The notes beneath the pieces were generated by a model, which worked only from the letters and a program-made list of their open reading frames with translations, was not told the DNA's origin and did not search any database. A stretch of 64,000 nucleotides of DNA from Microbacterium sp. Bi121 (GTDB taxonomy: Bacteria; Actinomycetota; Actinomycetes; Actinomycetales; Microbacteriaceae): contig NZ_CAKKLJ010000004.1 in NCBI RefSeq assembly GCF_918698005.1, forward strand, positions 1 through 64,000, read 5' to 3'. Shown piece by piece: positions 15,388 to 22,308 of this stretch (position 1 is the stretch's first letter; each line of letters opens with the position of its first letter). The position numbers were made by a program, and so were the translations under genes.

Positions 15388-16227
15388 ATGACAGCTCTTC
15401 CCGTCCGCACTGCGCACAACGGTTTCACCCTCCCCGCGATCGGACTCGGCACGTACCGCCTCAACGGCGAGGCGGGTGCCGCCGCGATCGCCGCAGGGAT
15501 CGACGCCGGCTACCGCCTGGTCGATTCGGCGTTCAACTATGAGAACGAGGGTGCCGTCGGCCGTGGCGTCGCGGACGCCGCGACCGATCGCTCAGCGGTG
15601 ATCGTGACCACGAAGCTCCCTGGTCGGCACCACCCGACCGACAAGGCCAGGACGAGCATCGAGGAGAGCCGCTTCCGCCTCGGGGTCGACGCGACCGATC
15701 TGCACCTCATCCACTGGCCGAACCCGAGTCAGGACGAGTACGTGCAGGCCTGGGCTGCGCTCGTCGACGCGCAGGAGCGCGGCATCGTCCGCCAGATCGG
15801 CGTGTCGAACTTCCTCCCCGAACACCTGGAGCGCATCGAGCGCGAGACCGGTGTGCGGCCGGTCGTGAACCAGATCGAGGTCCACCCGTACTACCCGCAG
15901 GCCGAGCAGATCGCGTACCACCGCGAGCACGGCATCATCACAGAGGCCTGGAGCCCGATCGCCAGGGCGAAGGCGCTCCTCGCCGAGCCGGTGATCGTCG
16001 AGGTCGCTGCCGCACACGGCATCAGCCCGGCTCAGGCCGTGCTTGCCTGGCACGTGGCTCGCGAAGTGGTGGCCATCCCGAAGGCGTCGTCGCTCGAGCA
16101 CCAGACGGCGAACCTCGACGCGGCATCCGTCGTCCTCGACGACGCGGAGGTCGAGGCGATCAGCGCTCTCGGCCGCTCGGACGGGCGCATGTTCGACGGA
16201 GACCCCCGCACCCACGAGGAGTCCTGA
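15388..16227 (+). CDS. Aldo/keto reductase
   Basis: A 279-residue NADPH-dependent oxidoreductase of the AKR superfamily, 2,5-diketo-gluconate-reductase-like group. The catalytic tetrad is visible: Asp46 and Tyr51 (DSAFNY), Lys76 (TTKLPG) and His109 (HWPNP). The C-terminal IPKASS motif binds the cofactor phosphate. The substrate cannot be predicted. The ATG at 15388 was chosen because it gives the family N-terminus and follows a TAnnnT box; an upstream ATG at 15313 would add 25 unlikely residues. Confidence 0.9.
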   Translation: MTALPVRTAHNGFTLPAIGLGTYRLNGEAGAAAIAAGIDAGYRLVDSAFNYENEGAVGRGVADAATDRSAVIVTTKLPGRHHPTDKARTSIEESRFRLGVDATDLHLIHWPNPSQDEYVQAWAALVDAQERGIVRQIGVSNFLPEHLERIERETGVRPVVNQIEVHPYYPQAEQIAYHREHGIITEAWSPIARAKALLAEPVIVEVAAAHGISPAQAVLAWHVAREVVAIPKASSLEHQTANLDAASVVLDDAEVEAISALGRSDGRMFDGDPRTHEES

Positions 16228-16254
16228 GCCGCGACGCTCCTCACCTCGGTGCGC

Positions 16255-17046
16255 TCAGAGCACCGCGGTGAGGACCCCGCCGTCGGCGCGCAGCGCGGCG
16301 CCGTTCGTGGCGGATGAGAGCGGACTCGCCAGGTAGAGCGCGAGGCTGGCGACCTCCTCCGGCTCGATGAATCTCTGCAGCAGAGACGTCGTGTTCTGCC
16401 CGATGATCGCGGCCTTCATCGCATCCTCAGGAACATCCTGCGCCGCCGAGAGTGCAACGACCGTGTCAGCGACGCCATCGGAGTACGTCGGACCGCCCAG
16501 GATCGTGTTCACCGTGACCCCTGTGCCGCGGGTGAGCTTGGCGAGACCGTTGCTCAGAGCCAGTGCCGCGGCTTTCGTCACCCCGTAGTGCACCATGTCT
16601 GCGGGGACGTTGACACCGGACTCCGTGCCGATGAAGATGATGCGCCCCCATCCGCGATCGAGCATCCGCGGCAGCAGATCGCGAGACAGCCGCACGCCGC
16701 TCATGACGTTGACATCGAAGTAGCGCTGCCAGTCCTCGTCGTCGATATCGCCGAACGCCGCCAGCTCGAAGAGCCCGACGTTGTTGACCAGGATGTCGAC
16801 CTCGCCGAGTTCGACGAGCATCTGCTGCATCTGCCGCGGATCTGCGACGTCCGCGACGATCCCCGAGACCGGCACATCGGGATCGCCTGCGTTCAGCTCG
16901 CGGAGCGCGCGGTCGACCCTGTCGCGGTCTCGCCCGTTGATCACCACGGATGCTCCTTCGGCGAGGAGACCCTGCGCGATCGCGAATCCGATCCCCTGCG
17001 TCGACCCGCTCACGAACGCGCGCCGTCCGTTCAGTTGCAATTCCAT
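16255..17046 (-). CDS. Short-chain dehydrogenase/reductase (SDR)
   Basis: A 263-residue classical SDR. The cofactor loop SGSTQGIG is at 13-20, NNVG near 87, and the catalytic YGVTK near 153, with an upstream Ser in the FIGTESG segment. The C-terminal region (LALYLASPLSSATNGAALRADGG) is typical. It is an NAD(P)-dependent oxidoreductase of unknown substrate. It is divergent from a MarR-type regulator, with two 18-bp palindromic operators between the starts. Control by that regulator, perhaps relieved by an aromatic or oxidised ligand, is a reasonable inference. Confidence 0.9.
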   Translation of the reverse strand: MELQLNGRRAFVSGSTQGIGFAIAQGLLAEGASVVINGRDRDRVDRALRELNAGDPDVPVSGIVADVADPRQMQQMLVELGEVDILVNNVGLFELAAFGDIDDEDWQRYFDVNVMSGVRLSRDLLPRMLDRGWGRIIFIGTESGVNVPADMVHYGVTKAAALALSNGLAKLTRGTGVTVNTILGGPTYSDGVADTVVALSAAQDVPEDAMKAAIIGQNTTSLLQRFIEPEEVASLALYLASPLSSATNGAALRADGGVLTAVL

Positions 17047-17057
17047 GACTCTCCGTT

Positions 17058-17075
17058 CACTTGCTCAGTCAAGTG
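17058..17075. promoter_or_regulatory. Putative MarR operator, site 1 (SDR side)
   Basis: CACTTG-N6-CAAGTG is a perfect 18-bp palindrome 12 bp upstream of the SDR start. Size and symmetry fit a MarR dimer site. Confidence 0.6.
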
Positions 17076-17090
17076 TCACCCTATCAATAT

Positions 17091-17108
17091 CACTTGACTG
17101 GGAAAGTG
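17091..17108. promoter_or_regulatory. Putative MarR operator, site 2 (regulator side)
   Basis: CACTTG-N6-AAAGTG repeats site 1 with one mismatch. Its centre is 33 bp (about three helical turns) from site 1, and it ends 3 bp before the regulator's -10 box, so binding should repress the regulator's own gene. Confidence 0.6.
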
Positions 17109-17111
17109 CCT

Positions 17112-17117
17112 TAGTCT
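17112..17117 (+). promoter_or_regulatory. -10 element, leaderless promoter of the MarR gene
   Basis: TAGTCT ends 6 nt before the ATG at 17124 and is immediately downstream of operator site 2. Confidence 0.5.
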
Positions 17118-17123
17118 GCTCAC

Positions 17124-17618
17124 ATGACGGATCCGACTTCTCGCGCGACGCTCACCGGCGATGACCTCGAGACGTGGTCTTCGCTGGCGACGGTCCTGGA
17201 ATGGCTGCCGGCCGCACTCGACGCTCAGCTGCAGGTCGACTCCGACGTGACGCACTTCGAGTACGGCATCCTGTACGCCCTGGCCGATGCTCCGGACCAC
17301 AGGCTCCGGATGAGCGTGCTCGCCGGCTACGCGAACAGCTCGCTGTCCCGCCTGTCGCGCGCGGCCGCACGCCTGGAGAAGCGCGGCTGGATGCAGCGGA
17401 TGCCGGATCCGAGCGACGGCAGGTACACGCTCGCGATCCTCACCGGGCCCGGCCTGGCCCGGGTCGAGCAAGCCACGCCCGGTCATGTCCGCACAGTGCG
17501 CCGGCTCGTGCTCGATCCGCTGACATCGGCCCAGAGGAAGCAGCTTCTCGAGATCAGCAGGCGCATTCAGCGCGCGATCCGCGATGCGTCAGGGTGGACT
17601 CCGGCAGCGACGGAATAG
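17124..17618 (+). CDS. MarR family transcriptional regulator
   Basis: A 164-residue winged-helix regulator. The core (about residues 45-115) reads FEYGILYALADAPDHRLRMSVLAGY, a recognition helix with SSLSRLSRAAARLEKRG, and a wing with DPSDGRYTLAILT. This is the MarR pattern (D-x-R-D/G-x-R...). Flanking helices would form the dimer interface. It probably binds the two CACTTG-N6-CAAGTG sites in the shared promoter region, controlling itself and the SDR gene. It is followed after 28 nt by a quinone-oxidoreductase-like gene on the same strand, which may be in the same unit. Confidence 0.88.
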   Translation: MTDPTSRATLTGDDLETWSSLATVLEWLPAALDAQLQVDSDVTHFEYGILYALADAPDHRLRMSVLAGYANSSLSRLSRAAARLEKRGWMQRMPDPSDGRYTLAILTGPGLARVEQATPGHVRTVRRLVLDPLTSAQRKQLLEISRRIQRAIRDASGWTPAATE

Positions 17619-17646
17619 TCCTGCACCGGTACGGCTTGCATCCCAC

Positions 17647-18675
17647 ATGAGAGCAATCGTCTACACGACCAAGGGCGACTCCGCGACGCTCACGCTGACC
17701 GAGCGCGAAGCGGCGGAGCCGGGGGCGAACGAGGTCCGGGTGCGGATCCGCGTCTCCGGCGTCAACCCCACGGACTGGAAGGCGCGCGCATCCTCCGGAG
17801 CGCCGATGCCGTTCGACGAGGTCGTCCCGAACCAGGACGGTGCGGGAATCGTGGATGCCGTCGGCGACGGCGTCACGGAGTTCAGCGTCGGAGACCGCGT
17901 CTGGCTGTTCCTCGCCGCGCATCAGCGTCCGACCGGCACCGCTCAGGAGTTCACAGTCGTTCCAGCCACCAGAGTGGTCCGCCTCCCGGTGGGGATCGAC
18001 TTCGACGTCGCTGCGAGCCTCGGCGTCCCAGCGATGACGGCGCACCGCGCCCTGACCGTCCACGAGTTCGGCCCGTCGCGCCTGTCGTCCGGAAGCCTGA
18101 CAGGCCGGACCGTGCTCGTCCACGGCGGCGCCGGCGCCGTCGGACACGCCGCCATCCAGCTCGCCGTGTGGGCGGGAGCCACGGTGCTCTCCACCGTCAG
18201 CAGCGATGACAAAGAGCGTCTGGCGCGTGCGGCAGGCGCGCATCACGTCTTCCGGTATCCGGATGACCGCCTGGCCGAGCGCATCCTGGCTGCGGCGCCC
18301 GACGGCGTCGACCAGATCGTGGAGGTCTCCCCCGCGATGAACGCCGAGCTCGACGTCACGGTTCTGGCCAACCACGGCTCGATCGCGTTCTACGCGAACG
18401 ACAAGGGCGAGTCGTTCACTGCACCCATCATGGCGAGCTTCGCGAAGAACGCCCGCTGGCAGGGACTCCTCCTGTACACCGTCGGCGATGCGGCGATCGC
18501 TGCCGCCGCCGATGACATCACCGCGGCGCTCGAGGACGGCGCTCTTCCCGTCGGCGCGGATGCCGGGCTGCCGTTGACCTGGTTCTCGCTCGACGAGACA
18601 GCGGCGGCGCACGATGCGGTGGAGAGCGGCGTGATCGGCAAGGTGCTCATCCGAGTGGCGTCCGACGACGCCTGA
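17647..18675 (+). CDS. Zinc-type alcohol dehydrogenase-like / quinone oxidoreductase (MDR superfamily)
   Basis: A 342-residue NADPH:quinone-reductase-like protein. An N-terminal GroES-like domain (SGVNPTDWKAR near 37-47; NQDGAGIVDAVG near 63-74) is followed by a Rossmann domain with VHGGAGAVGHAAIQLA near 157-172. The catalytic and structural zinc Cys residues of true alcohol dehydrogenases are absent, so it belongs to the zinc-free branch. The start at 17647 gives the normal family N-terminus (MRAIVYTTKG). It ends 10 bp before the left tRNA-Val repeat, marking the last chromosomal gene before the island. Confidence 0.88.
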   Translation: MRAIVYTTKGDSATLTLTEREAAEPGANEVRVRIRVSGVNPTDWKARASSGAPMPFDEVVPNQDGAGIVDAVGDGVTEFSVGDRVWLFLAAHQRPTGTAQEFTVVPATRVVRLPVGIDFDVAASLGVPAMTAHRALTVHEFGPSRLSSGSLTGRTVLVHGGAGAVGHAAIQLAVWAGATVLSTVSSDDKERLARAAGAHHVFRYPDDRLAERILAAAPDGVDQIVEVSPAMNAELDVTVLANHGSIAFYANDKGESFTAPIMASFAKNARWQGLLLYTVGDAAIAAAADDITAALEDGALPVGADAGLPLTWFSLDETAAAHDAVESGVIGKVLIRVASDDA

Positions 18676-18685
18676 TCGAGTCCGA

Positions 18686-18728
18686 GTGGGCCCTGCCGGG
18701 ATCGAACCGACGACATCCACGGTGTAAA
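18686..18728. repeat. Left attachment site (43-bp partial copy of tRNA-Val)
   Basis: The segment is identical over 43 bp to 24891-24933 and corresponds to the tRNA from the anticodon loop to the 3' end. It cannot form a tRNA because the 5' half is missing. Confidence 0.9.
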
Positions 18729-18782
18729 GCCGACCGGATGCCGGACTCCGCCGGTCTCACGCGTTGCAGGCGTTGCACAGAG

Positions 18783-19859
18783 CTATCCGTCTTGCAGGTT
18801 CGTCACCCTGGGGGGCCGCTGGGGGGCCGCGCCGAGGACGGCATTCATCCTTGCGAGAGCCGACGTGTCAGCGTCCGATCCCATGAAGTGGGAGTACGTG
18901 TCAGCGGTCAGCTTCGCGGTGCTGTGGCCAAGCCAGGTCTGAGCCGTCTTCAGGTCCACGCCGTTCTGGAGCCAGAGCGTAGCCGCCGTGTGGCGAAGGT
19001 CGTGAACACGCCGCCCGCCGCTGACCTTCGAGTAGTGACTGTCGCGCGTCCAGTTACGTCCTGAGCGATTAGAGCCGGTAGCCGAGGGGAAGAGCGGTGC
19101 GTCCGGTTTGCCGGCGTCTAGCAGCGGCTGGACGATGTCCCAGACCTCTGAGGGAAGCGGCACCGTACGTGCGCTTCCGCCCTTGGTGACCGTCCTCACC
19201 GGTTGTCCGCCCGGCTTCGACCTACTCACCCGGAGCGCCGGGTACGGAAGCTGCTGAACGTCACGTACACGCAGCGCCGACAGCTCGCCCCAGCGGATAC
19301 CGGTGAGGCCGAGCACCAGGAGGATGTCGGCGTTCGACTTCGAGGTCAGCGTCTGAAGGTCGGTGTGCGCCTTGCGCAGCTCCGCCAGAGTGAAGGGCCA
19401 AATCTCGCGCTTCGTATCCTGCCCGGTGCCCTTCTGGACATGGGACATCCGGGCGGGGTTCGTGCCGATCATCTTCTGATCGACCGCCCACCCAAAGAAC
19501 GCGCTGACGATATTCCGGAACCGGGAAACGGTGGACCGCGCCTGCGTCCGCAGCAGCACCCCGTATAGGGCATCCAAGTCCGCAGAGCGCACAGCGTTCA
19601 GGGGGCGATTACGCAGCGGTCCCAGATGCTTCACGGCATACTTCTCGGTGCTCAGCGTCTTGCTCGCGACCGTACCGGCGCGCGCCTCCACCCACTGATC
19701 GAGAGCGACCCCGAGAAGGACCTTGCCGTTCTTCGGGTCCACGAACTCCCCGAGGTCCAGCGCCCGCTTCTGCGCAGCCTGCCACGCCTCCGCATCGCGC
19801 TTCAGGTCGAACGTACGATCCGCGACCTTGTCACGACCGGCCTCACCCGGACGCGCCAC
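18783..19859 (-). CDS. Tyrosine recombinase / integrase, N-terminally truncated
   Basis: A 358-residue phage-type integrase. The catalytic residues are all present: Arg in TGIRWGE near 191, HDLRH near 288-292, the later His in WLGHST near 311, and the Tyr nucleophile in ADTYSHF near 320. The N-terminus begins VARPGEAGRDKV in the middle of what is usually the arm-binding domain, and the codons just upstream (CGG ACG) continue the family pattern before hitting TAG at the edge of the IS481-like sequence. About 20 residues thus appear lost. It adjoins the left attachment site with its C-terminus toward it and is the likely agent of insertion. Confidence 0.87.
   Translation of the reverse strand: MARPGEAGRDKVADRTFDLKRDAEAWQAAQKRALDLGEFVDPKNGKVLLGVALDQWVEARAGTVASKTLSTEKYAVKHLGPLRNRPLNAVRSADLDALYGVLLRTQARSTVSRFRNIVSAFFGWAVDQKMIGTNPARMSHVQKGTGQDTKREIWPFTLAELRKAHTDLQTLTSKSNADILLVLGLTGIRWGELSALRVRDVQQLPYPALRVSRSKPGGQPVRTVTKGGSARTVPLPSEVWDIVQPLLDAGKPDAPLFPSATGSNRSGRNWTRDSHYSKVSGGRRVHDLRHTAATLWLQNGVDLKTAQTWLGHSTAKLTADTYSHFMGSDADTSALARMNAVLGAAPQRPPRVTNLQDG
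18810..18832. repeat. Paired GGGGGGCCGC repeats, left end (candidate integrase arm sites)
   Basis: GGGGGGCCGC occurs at 18810-18819 and 18821-18830. The whole 23-bp block recurs with one mismatch at 24820-24842 near the other end. The left block lies inside the integrase C-terminal codons. Placement near both ends suggests recombinase or accessory-factor sites; this is inference. Confidence 0.45.
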
Positions 19860-19868
19860 CGTCCGCTA

Positions 19869-20392
19869 GGTGTGATGTCCAGGGACGTTGTTGTGTGAAT
19901 CGCTCGTGATTGCTGAGGGGTGAAGGCCTCAGGTTGCGAGAGTGGAGCTGTCTAGAAACCGCTCACACAACACAGGAGGCCTTCGTGTCCCACGCTAACG
20001 CTGCTCTGACCCCGCGCGCTCGTTTGCGGCTGGCAAAGCTCATCGTCGAAGAGCATTGGTCTGCCACTGTCGCGGCGAAGATGTTCATGACCTCGCCGCT
20101 TACGGCACGCAAGTGGGCGGCGAGGTTTCGCGCCGAGGGGGCTGCGGGGATGATCGACAGGTCCAGCCGGCCGCGTTCGATGCCTACCAAGACGCCTCCT
20201 GAGCTGGTCAAACGGATCGTGAAAGCACGGTGGCGACGCAGGCTCGGCCCGGCACAGATCGCCGGAGAACTCGGCCTCCCGGCCTCGACTGTTCATGCGG
20301 TGCTGGTGCGCTGCCGTATCAACCGACTCAGTCGCATCGATCGGGTCACCGGCGAACCGATCCGCCGATATGAGCAGGAGAACACGCTGTGA
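19869..20392 (+). mobile_element. IS481-like insertion sequence remnant
   Basis: The left end seems to be at the TGTGATGTCCAGGGACG sequence (about 19871), directly abutting the interrupted integrase 5' end. An AGGAGG ribosome site precedes the transposase fragment. The element is cut at about 20390, before the DDE domain, and no right terminal repeat is recognisable. The exact left boundary is uncertain by a few bases. Confidence 0.6.
19985..20392 (+). pseudogene. IS481 family transposase, N-terminal fragment
   Basis: A 135-residue fragment starting at a GTG with AGGAGG 5 nt upstream. It has the helix-turn-helix region of IS481 transposases: SHANAALTPRARLRLAKL, a TARKWAARFRAEG segment, DRSSRPRSMPTKTP, and a second HTH (LGPAQIAGELGLPASTVHAV). 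Intact proteins are about 320 residues and continue after RRYE into the DDE catalytic domain; here the frame stops at RRYEQENTL. All catalytic acidic residues are missing, so it is inactive. Its insertion broke the integrase N-terminus, and a later deletion probably removed its right half. Confidence 0.8.
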
Positions 20393-20444
20393 GGGTCTAT
20401 CTGAGCACTCTCGCTCAACCATCGTTTTTGACAGAATCCGTCGC

Positions 20445-20465
20445 GGTTTCTCAGAGGGGTCTTAG
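20445..20465 (+). promoter_or_regulatory. Cargo response-regulator box A (before the four-repeat membrane protein)
   Basis: GGTTTCTCAG-A-GGGGTCTTAG is a 21-bp direct repeat with 11-bp periodicity. It ends 11 bp upstream of a TAGCGT -10 (20477-20482), which is itself 7 nt from the GTG at 20490. The same architecture occurs at boxes B and C, consistent with activation by the OmpR-type regulator of the island. Confidence 0.6.
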
Positions 20466-20476
20466 AAGCGGCTTCG

Positions 20477-20482
20477 TAGCGT
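20477..20482 (+). promoter_or_regulatory. -10 element of the four-repeat membrane protein gene
   Basis: TAGCGT lies 11 bp after box A and 7 nt before the GTG at 20490, so the mRNA would be leaderless. Confidence 0.45.
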
Positions 20483-20489
20483 CCGTTTC

Positions 20490-21734
20490 GTGACTACAAC
20501 GATGAGAGCGGCCATGCCACGGGTGCGCCGCGAGATGCTGAGCAAGGTTCCCGAGATCACGCTGTGGTTCTGGATCATCAAGATCCTGTGCACCACGGTG
20601 GGCGAGAGTTTCGCGGACTGGATCAACATGTCGCTGGGCGTGGGGCTCGAAAGCACCGCGCTGATCTTCACAGCGGTGTTCGCGGTCATACTCGGATGGC
20701 AACTGCTGCTGCGAAGGTACGTGCCGTTCGTGTACTGGCTGACAGTGGTGGTGGTCAGTGTGACGGGCACCCTCTACACCGACATCCTCACCGACAGCCT
20801 CGGGGTTCCGCTCGCGGTGAGCACGGCAGTGTTCGCGGGACTGTTGGCTGTCGTGTTCGGGGTGTGGTGGTTCAGTCAGCGGACGCTGTCGATCCACAGC
20901 ATCACGACCACACCGCGGGAGCTTTTCTACTGGCTGGCGATCCTGGTGACGTTCGCGCTCGGTACGGCTGCGGGCGACTGGATCCTGGAACTCACCGGCT
21001 GGGGTCCCGGGGTGTCGGTGCTGTTGCCTGCGGGCCTGATCGCCGCCGTCGTCGTGGGATGGCGGATGGGTGGCAATGCGGTCCTGGCGTTCTGGCTCGC
21101 CTACATCCTGACGCGGCCGCTGGGCGCGAACCTCGGCGACTGGTTCGGGCTACCGTCCGATCAGCAGGGGCTCGGCCTGGGCGTCGCGCTCACCAGCGTG
21201 ATCTTCCTGGTCGCGATCCTCGCGACGGTGGTCTATCTCACCCTCACCCGGGCAGACGTCATCGAGACGAGACCGTTGGCGGCTCCCACCACGAAGAAGA
21301 GCGAGCGGCGCGTCCTCGGCTTCTACGCCCTCGTGGCCCTGCTGACGATTGCGCTTCTCGCCTGGGCATCCGCGCAGCCGCACACGGCAGCGCCCGCCAG
21401 CGAAGGCGAAGGTCCGACAACATCGGTCACCCTGCCTCCAGGAACCTCCGCCACAGCAAAGTTTCCGGCACCGCCCGTCGCTGAGTTCCGCGCCATCACG
21501 GCAGATACGCTCTCAATGGTCCAGGCAGGGAAGCAGAAGGCGGCCACTGCGCGGATCACGGATCTGGAGAAGGCATGGGATGATGCCCAGCCGACGCTGC
21601 AACCTCTCGATGACACGGGATGGATGTACATCGACGGGCGGATCGACACAGCGCTGACGGCGGTGCGAGCAGACACACCCGACCCCGCAGCCGAGAAGAC
21701 CGCGCTGTCGACCCTGCTCGCCACGCTCGAATGA
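20490..21734 (+). CDS. Multi-pass membrane protein, COG4705-like, with C-terminal extracytoplasmic domain
   Basis: A 414-residue membrane protein. The first ~250 residues contain four related units, each a membrane segment with a Gly-acidic pattern: TTVGESFADW (~30-39), VTGTLYTDIL (~90), LGTAAGDWIL (~165) and RPLGANLGDW (~208). This is the COG4705 pattern of polar residues inside helices. A further helix near 268-287 leads to a ~120-residue Pro/Thr-rich then helical domain probably outside the membrane. Function is unknown; buried Glu/Asp/Thr suggests ion or small-solute binding. The GTG at 20490 fits the promoter spacing; ATGs at 20502 and 20514 are alternatives. It is island cargo with regulator box A upstream. 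Confidence 0.75.
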   Translation: MTTTMRAAMPRVRREMLSKVPEITLWFWIIKILCTTVGESFADWINMSLGVGLESTALIFTAVFAVILGWQLLLRRYVPFVYWLTVVVVSVTGTLYTDILTDSLGVPLAVSTAVFAGLLAVVFGVWWFSQRTLSIHSITTTPRELFYWLAILVTFALGTAAGDWILELTGWGPGVSVLLPAGLIAAVVVGWRMGGNAVLAFWLAYILTRPLGANLGDWFGLPSDQQGLGLGVALTSVIFLVAILATVVYLTLTRADVIETRPLAAPTTKKSERRVLGFYALVALLTIALLAWASAQPHTAAPASEGEGPTTSVTLPPGTSATAKFPAPPVAEFRAITADTLSMVQAGKQKAATARITDLEKAWDDAQPTLQPLDDTGWMYIDGRIDTALTAVRADTPDPAAEKTALSTLLATLE

Positions 21735-21765
21735 CCGAGGCGGCCTGAGCCGCGCCGCACAAGGT

Positions 21766-21800
21766 GAAGGGGCCGGACGCGATGCGCGCCCGGCCCCTTC
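21766..21800. terminator. Bidirectional terminator between convergent island genes
   Basis: GAAGGGGCCGG (21766-21776) pairs perfectly with 21790-21800 around a 13-nt loop that can itself fold (ACGCG/CGCG). It lies between the stops of the four-repeat membrane protein and the Asp-rich secreted protein genes. Confidence 0.7.
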
Positions 21801-21812
21801 CTTCAGTGATCG

Positions 21813-22166
21813 TCAGTTCCCTGTGGGAGCATCACCATCGTCATTGGTCTCGACGTCGGTGTCTGCGGCACCGGGGCCGTCATCGTTGGTCTCCGCATCC
21901 GTCGCACCGGGACCGTCATCGTCGGTCTCGGTGTCGGAGTCGGTGGCACCGGGAGCATCGTCGTTAGTCTCGACGTCGGTGTCTGCGGCACCGGGGCCGT
22001 CATCGTTGGTCTCCCCGTCGTTGTCAGCCGTCGTGGAGTGGGACGACGTCGGGGACGTGGGCGTGGCGGCTTGAGCGGGGAGGCTCAGTGCGAGTCCGCC
22101 GACCGCGATGGCTATCGCCGCCGCTCCGATCCCGCTGCCGATCATGAGCTTCTTCTTCGTGAGCAT
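21813..22166 (-). CDS. Secreted Asp-rich repeat protein
   Basis: A 117-residue protein with a clear Sec signal peptide: MLTKKK, a hydrophobic core to about residue 30 and a likely cut after LPAQA (residue 33). The mature part is almost wholly built of 12-14-residue repeats of the form ETNDDGPGAADTDV, about 4.5 copies, with roughly one third Asp/Glu and no Lys or Arg. Such a chain should be extended and bind divalent cations or basic surfaces; that is inference. AAGGA lies 9 nt before the ATG. It is divergent from the PAP2 gene, and box B is in its promoter. No family is recognised. Confidence 0.8.
   Translation of the reverse strand: MLTKKKLMIGSGIGAAAIAIAVGGLALSLPAQAATPTSPTSSHSTTADNDGETNDDGPGAADTDVETNDDAPGATDSDTETDDDGPGATDAETNDDGPGAADTDVETNDDGDAPTGN
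21848..22015. repeat. Tandem coding repeats of the Asp-rich protein
   Basis: A unit of about 42 bp repeats; the segments 21849-21896 and 21969-22016 are almost identical, with diverged units between. The units code for the ETNDDGPGAADTDV-type repeat, so copy number could change by slippage or recombination. Confidence 0.75.
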
Positions 22167-22223
22167 GGCTTCGTTCCTTTCCAGGCAGGGTGCCCGTCAA
22201 ACCTCACGCTCCTCCGTCGCCTG

Positions 22224-22244
22224 TAAGAAACCGCCAAGAAACCG
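22224..22244 (-). promoter_or_regulatory. Cargo response-regulator box B (before the Asp-rich protein)
   Basis: On the minus strand GGTTTCTTGG-C-GGTTTCTTAC is a 21-bp direct repeat. It ends 11 bp upstream of GAGCGT (22212-22207), a weak -10, with a 40-nt leader and a ribosome site before the ATG at 22166. Confidence 0.6.
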
Positions 22245-22263
22245 AGTCGCCCGACAGCGCCGA

Positions 22264-22284
22264 CCATTCTGAGAGGTTTCTTAG
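22264..22284 (+). promoter_or_regulatory. Cargo response-regulator box C (before the PAP2 operon)
   Basis: CCATTCTGAG-A-GGTTTCTTAG shares TTCTnAGAGG..TCTTAG with box A. It ends 11 bp upstream of GAAAGT (22296-22301), a poor -10, which is 7 nt before the ATG at 22309. The operon includes the regulator itself, so autoregulation is expected. Confidence 0.55.
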
Positions 22285-22308
22285 CAGTTGCTGAGGAAAG
22301 TGGGACGC

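Noticed and set aside
18686..18728. Possible second tRNA-Val gene
   Set aside because: Only the 3' half is present; the D arm and 5' acceptor strand are missing, so it is an attachment-site copy.
21848..22015. Regular repeats that could be a CRISPR array
   Set aside because: The units are contiguous coding repeats of about 42 bp without spacers and lie in frame within a signal-peptide-bearing gene. No other CRISPR-like array or cas gene was seen.
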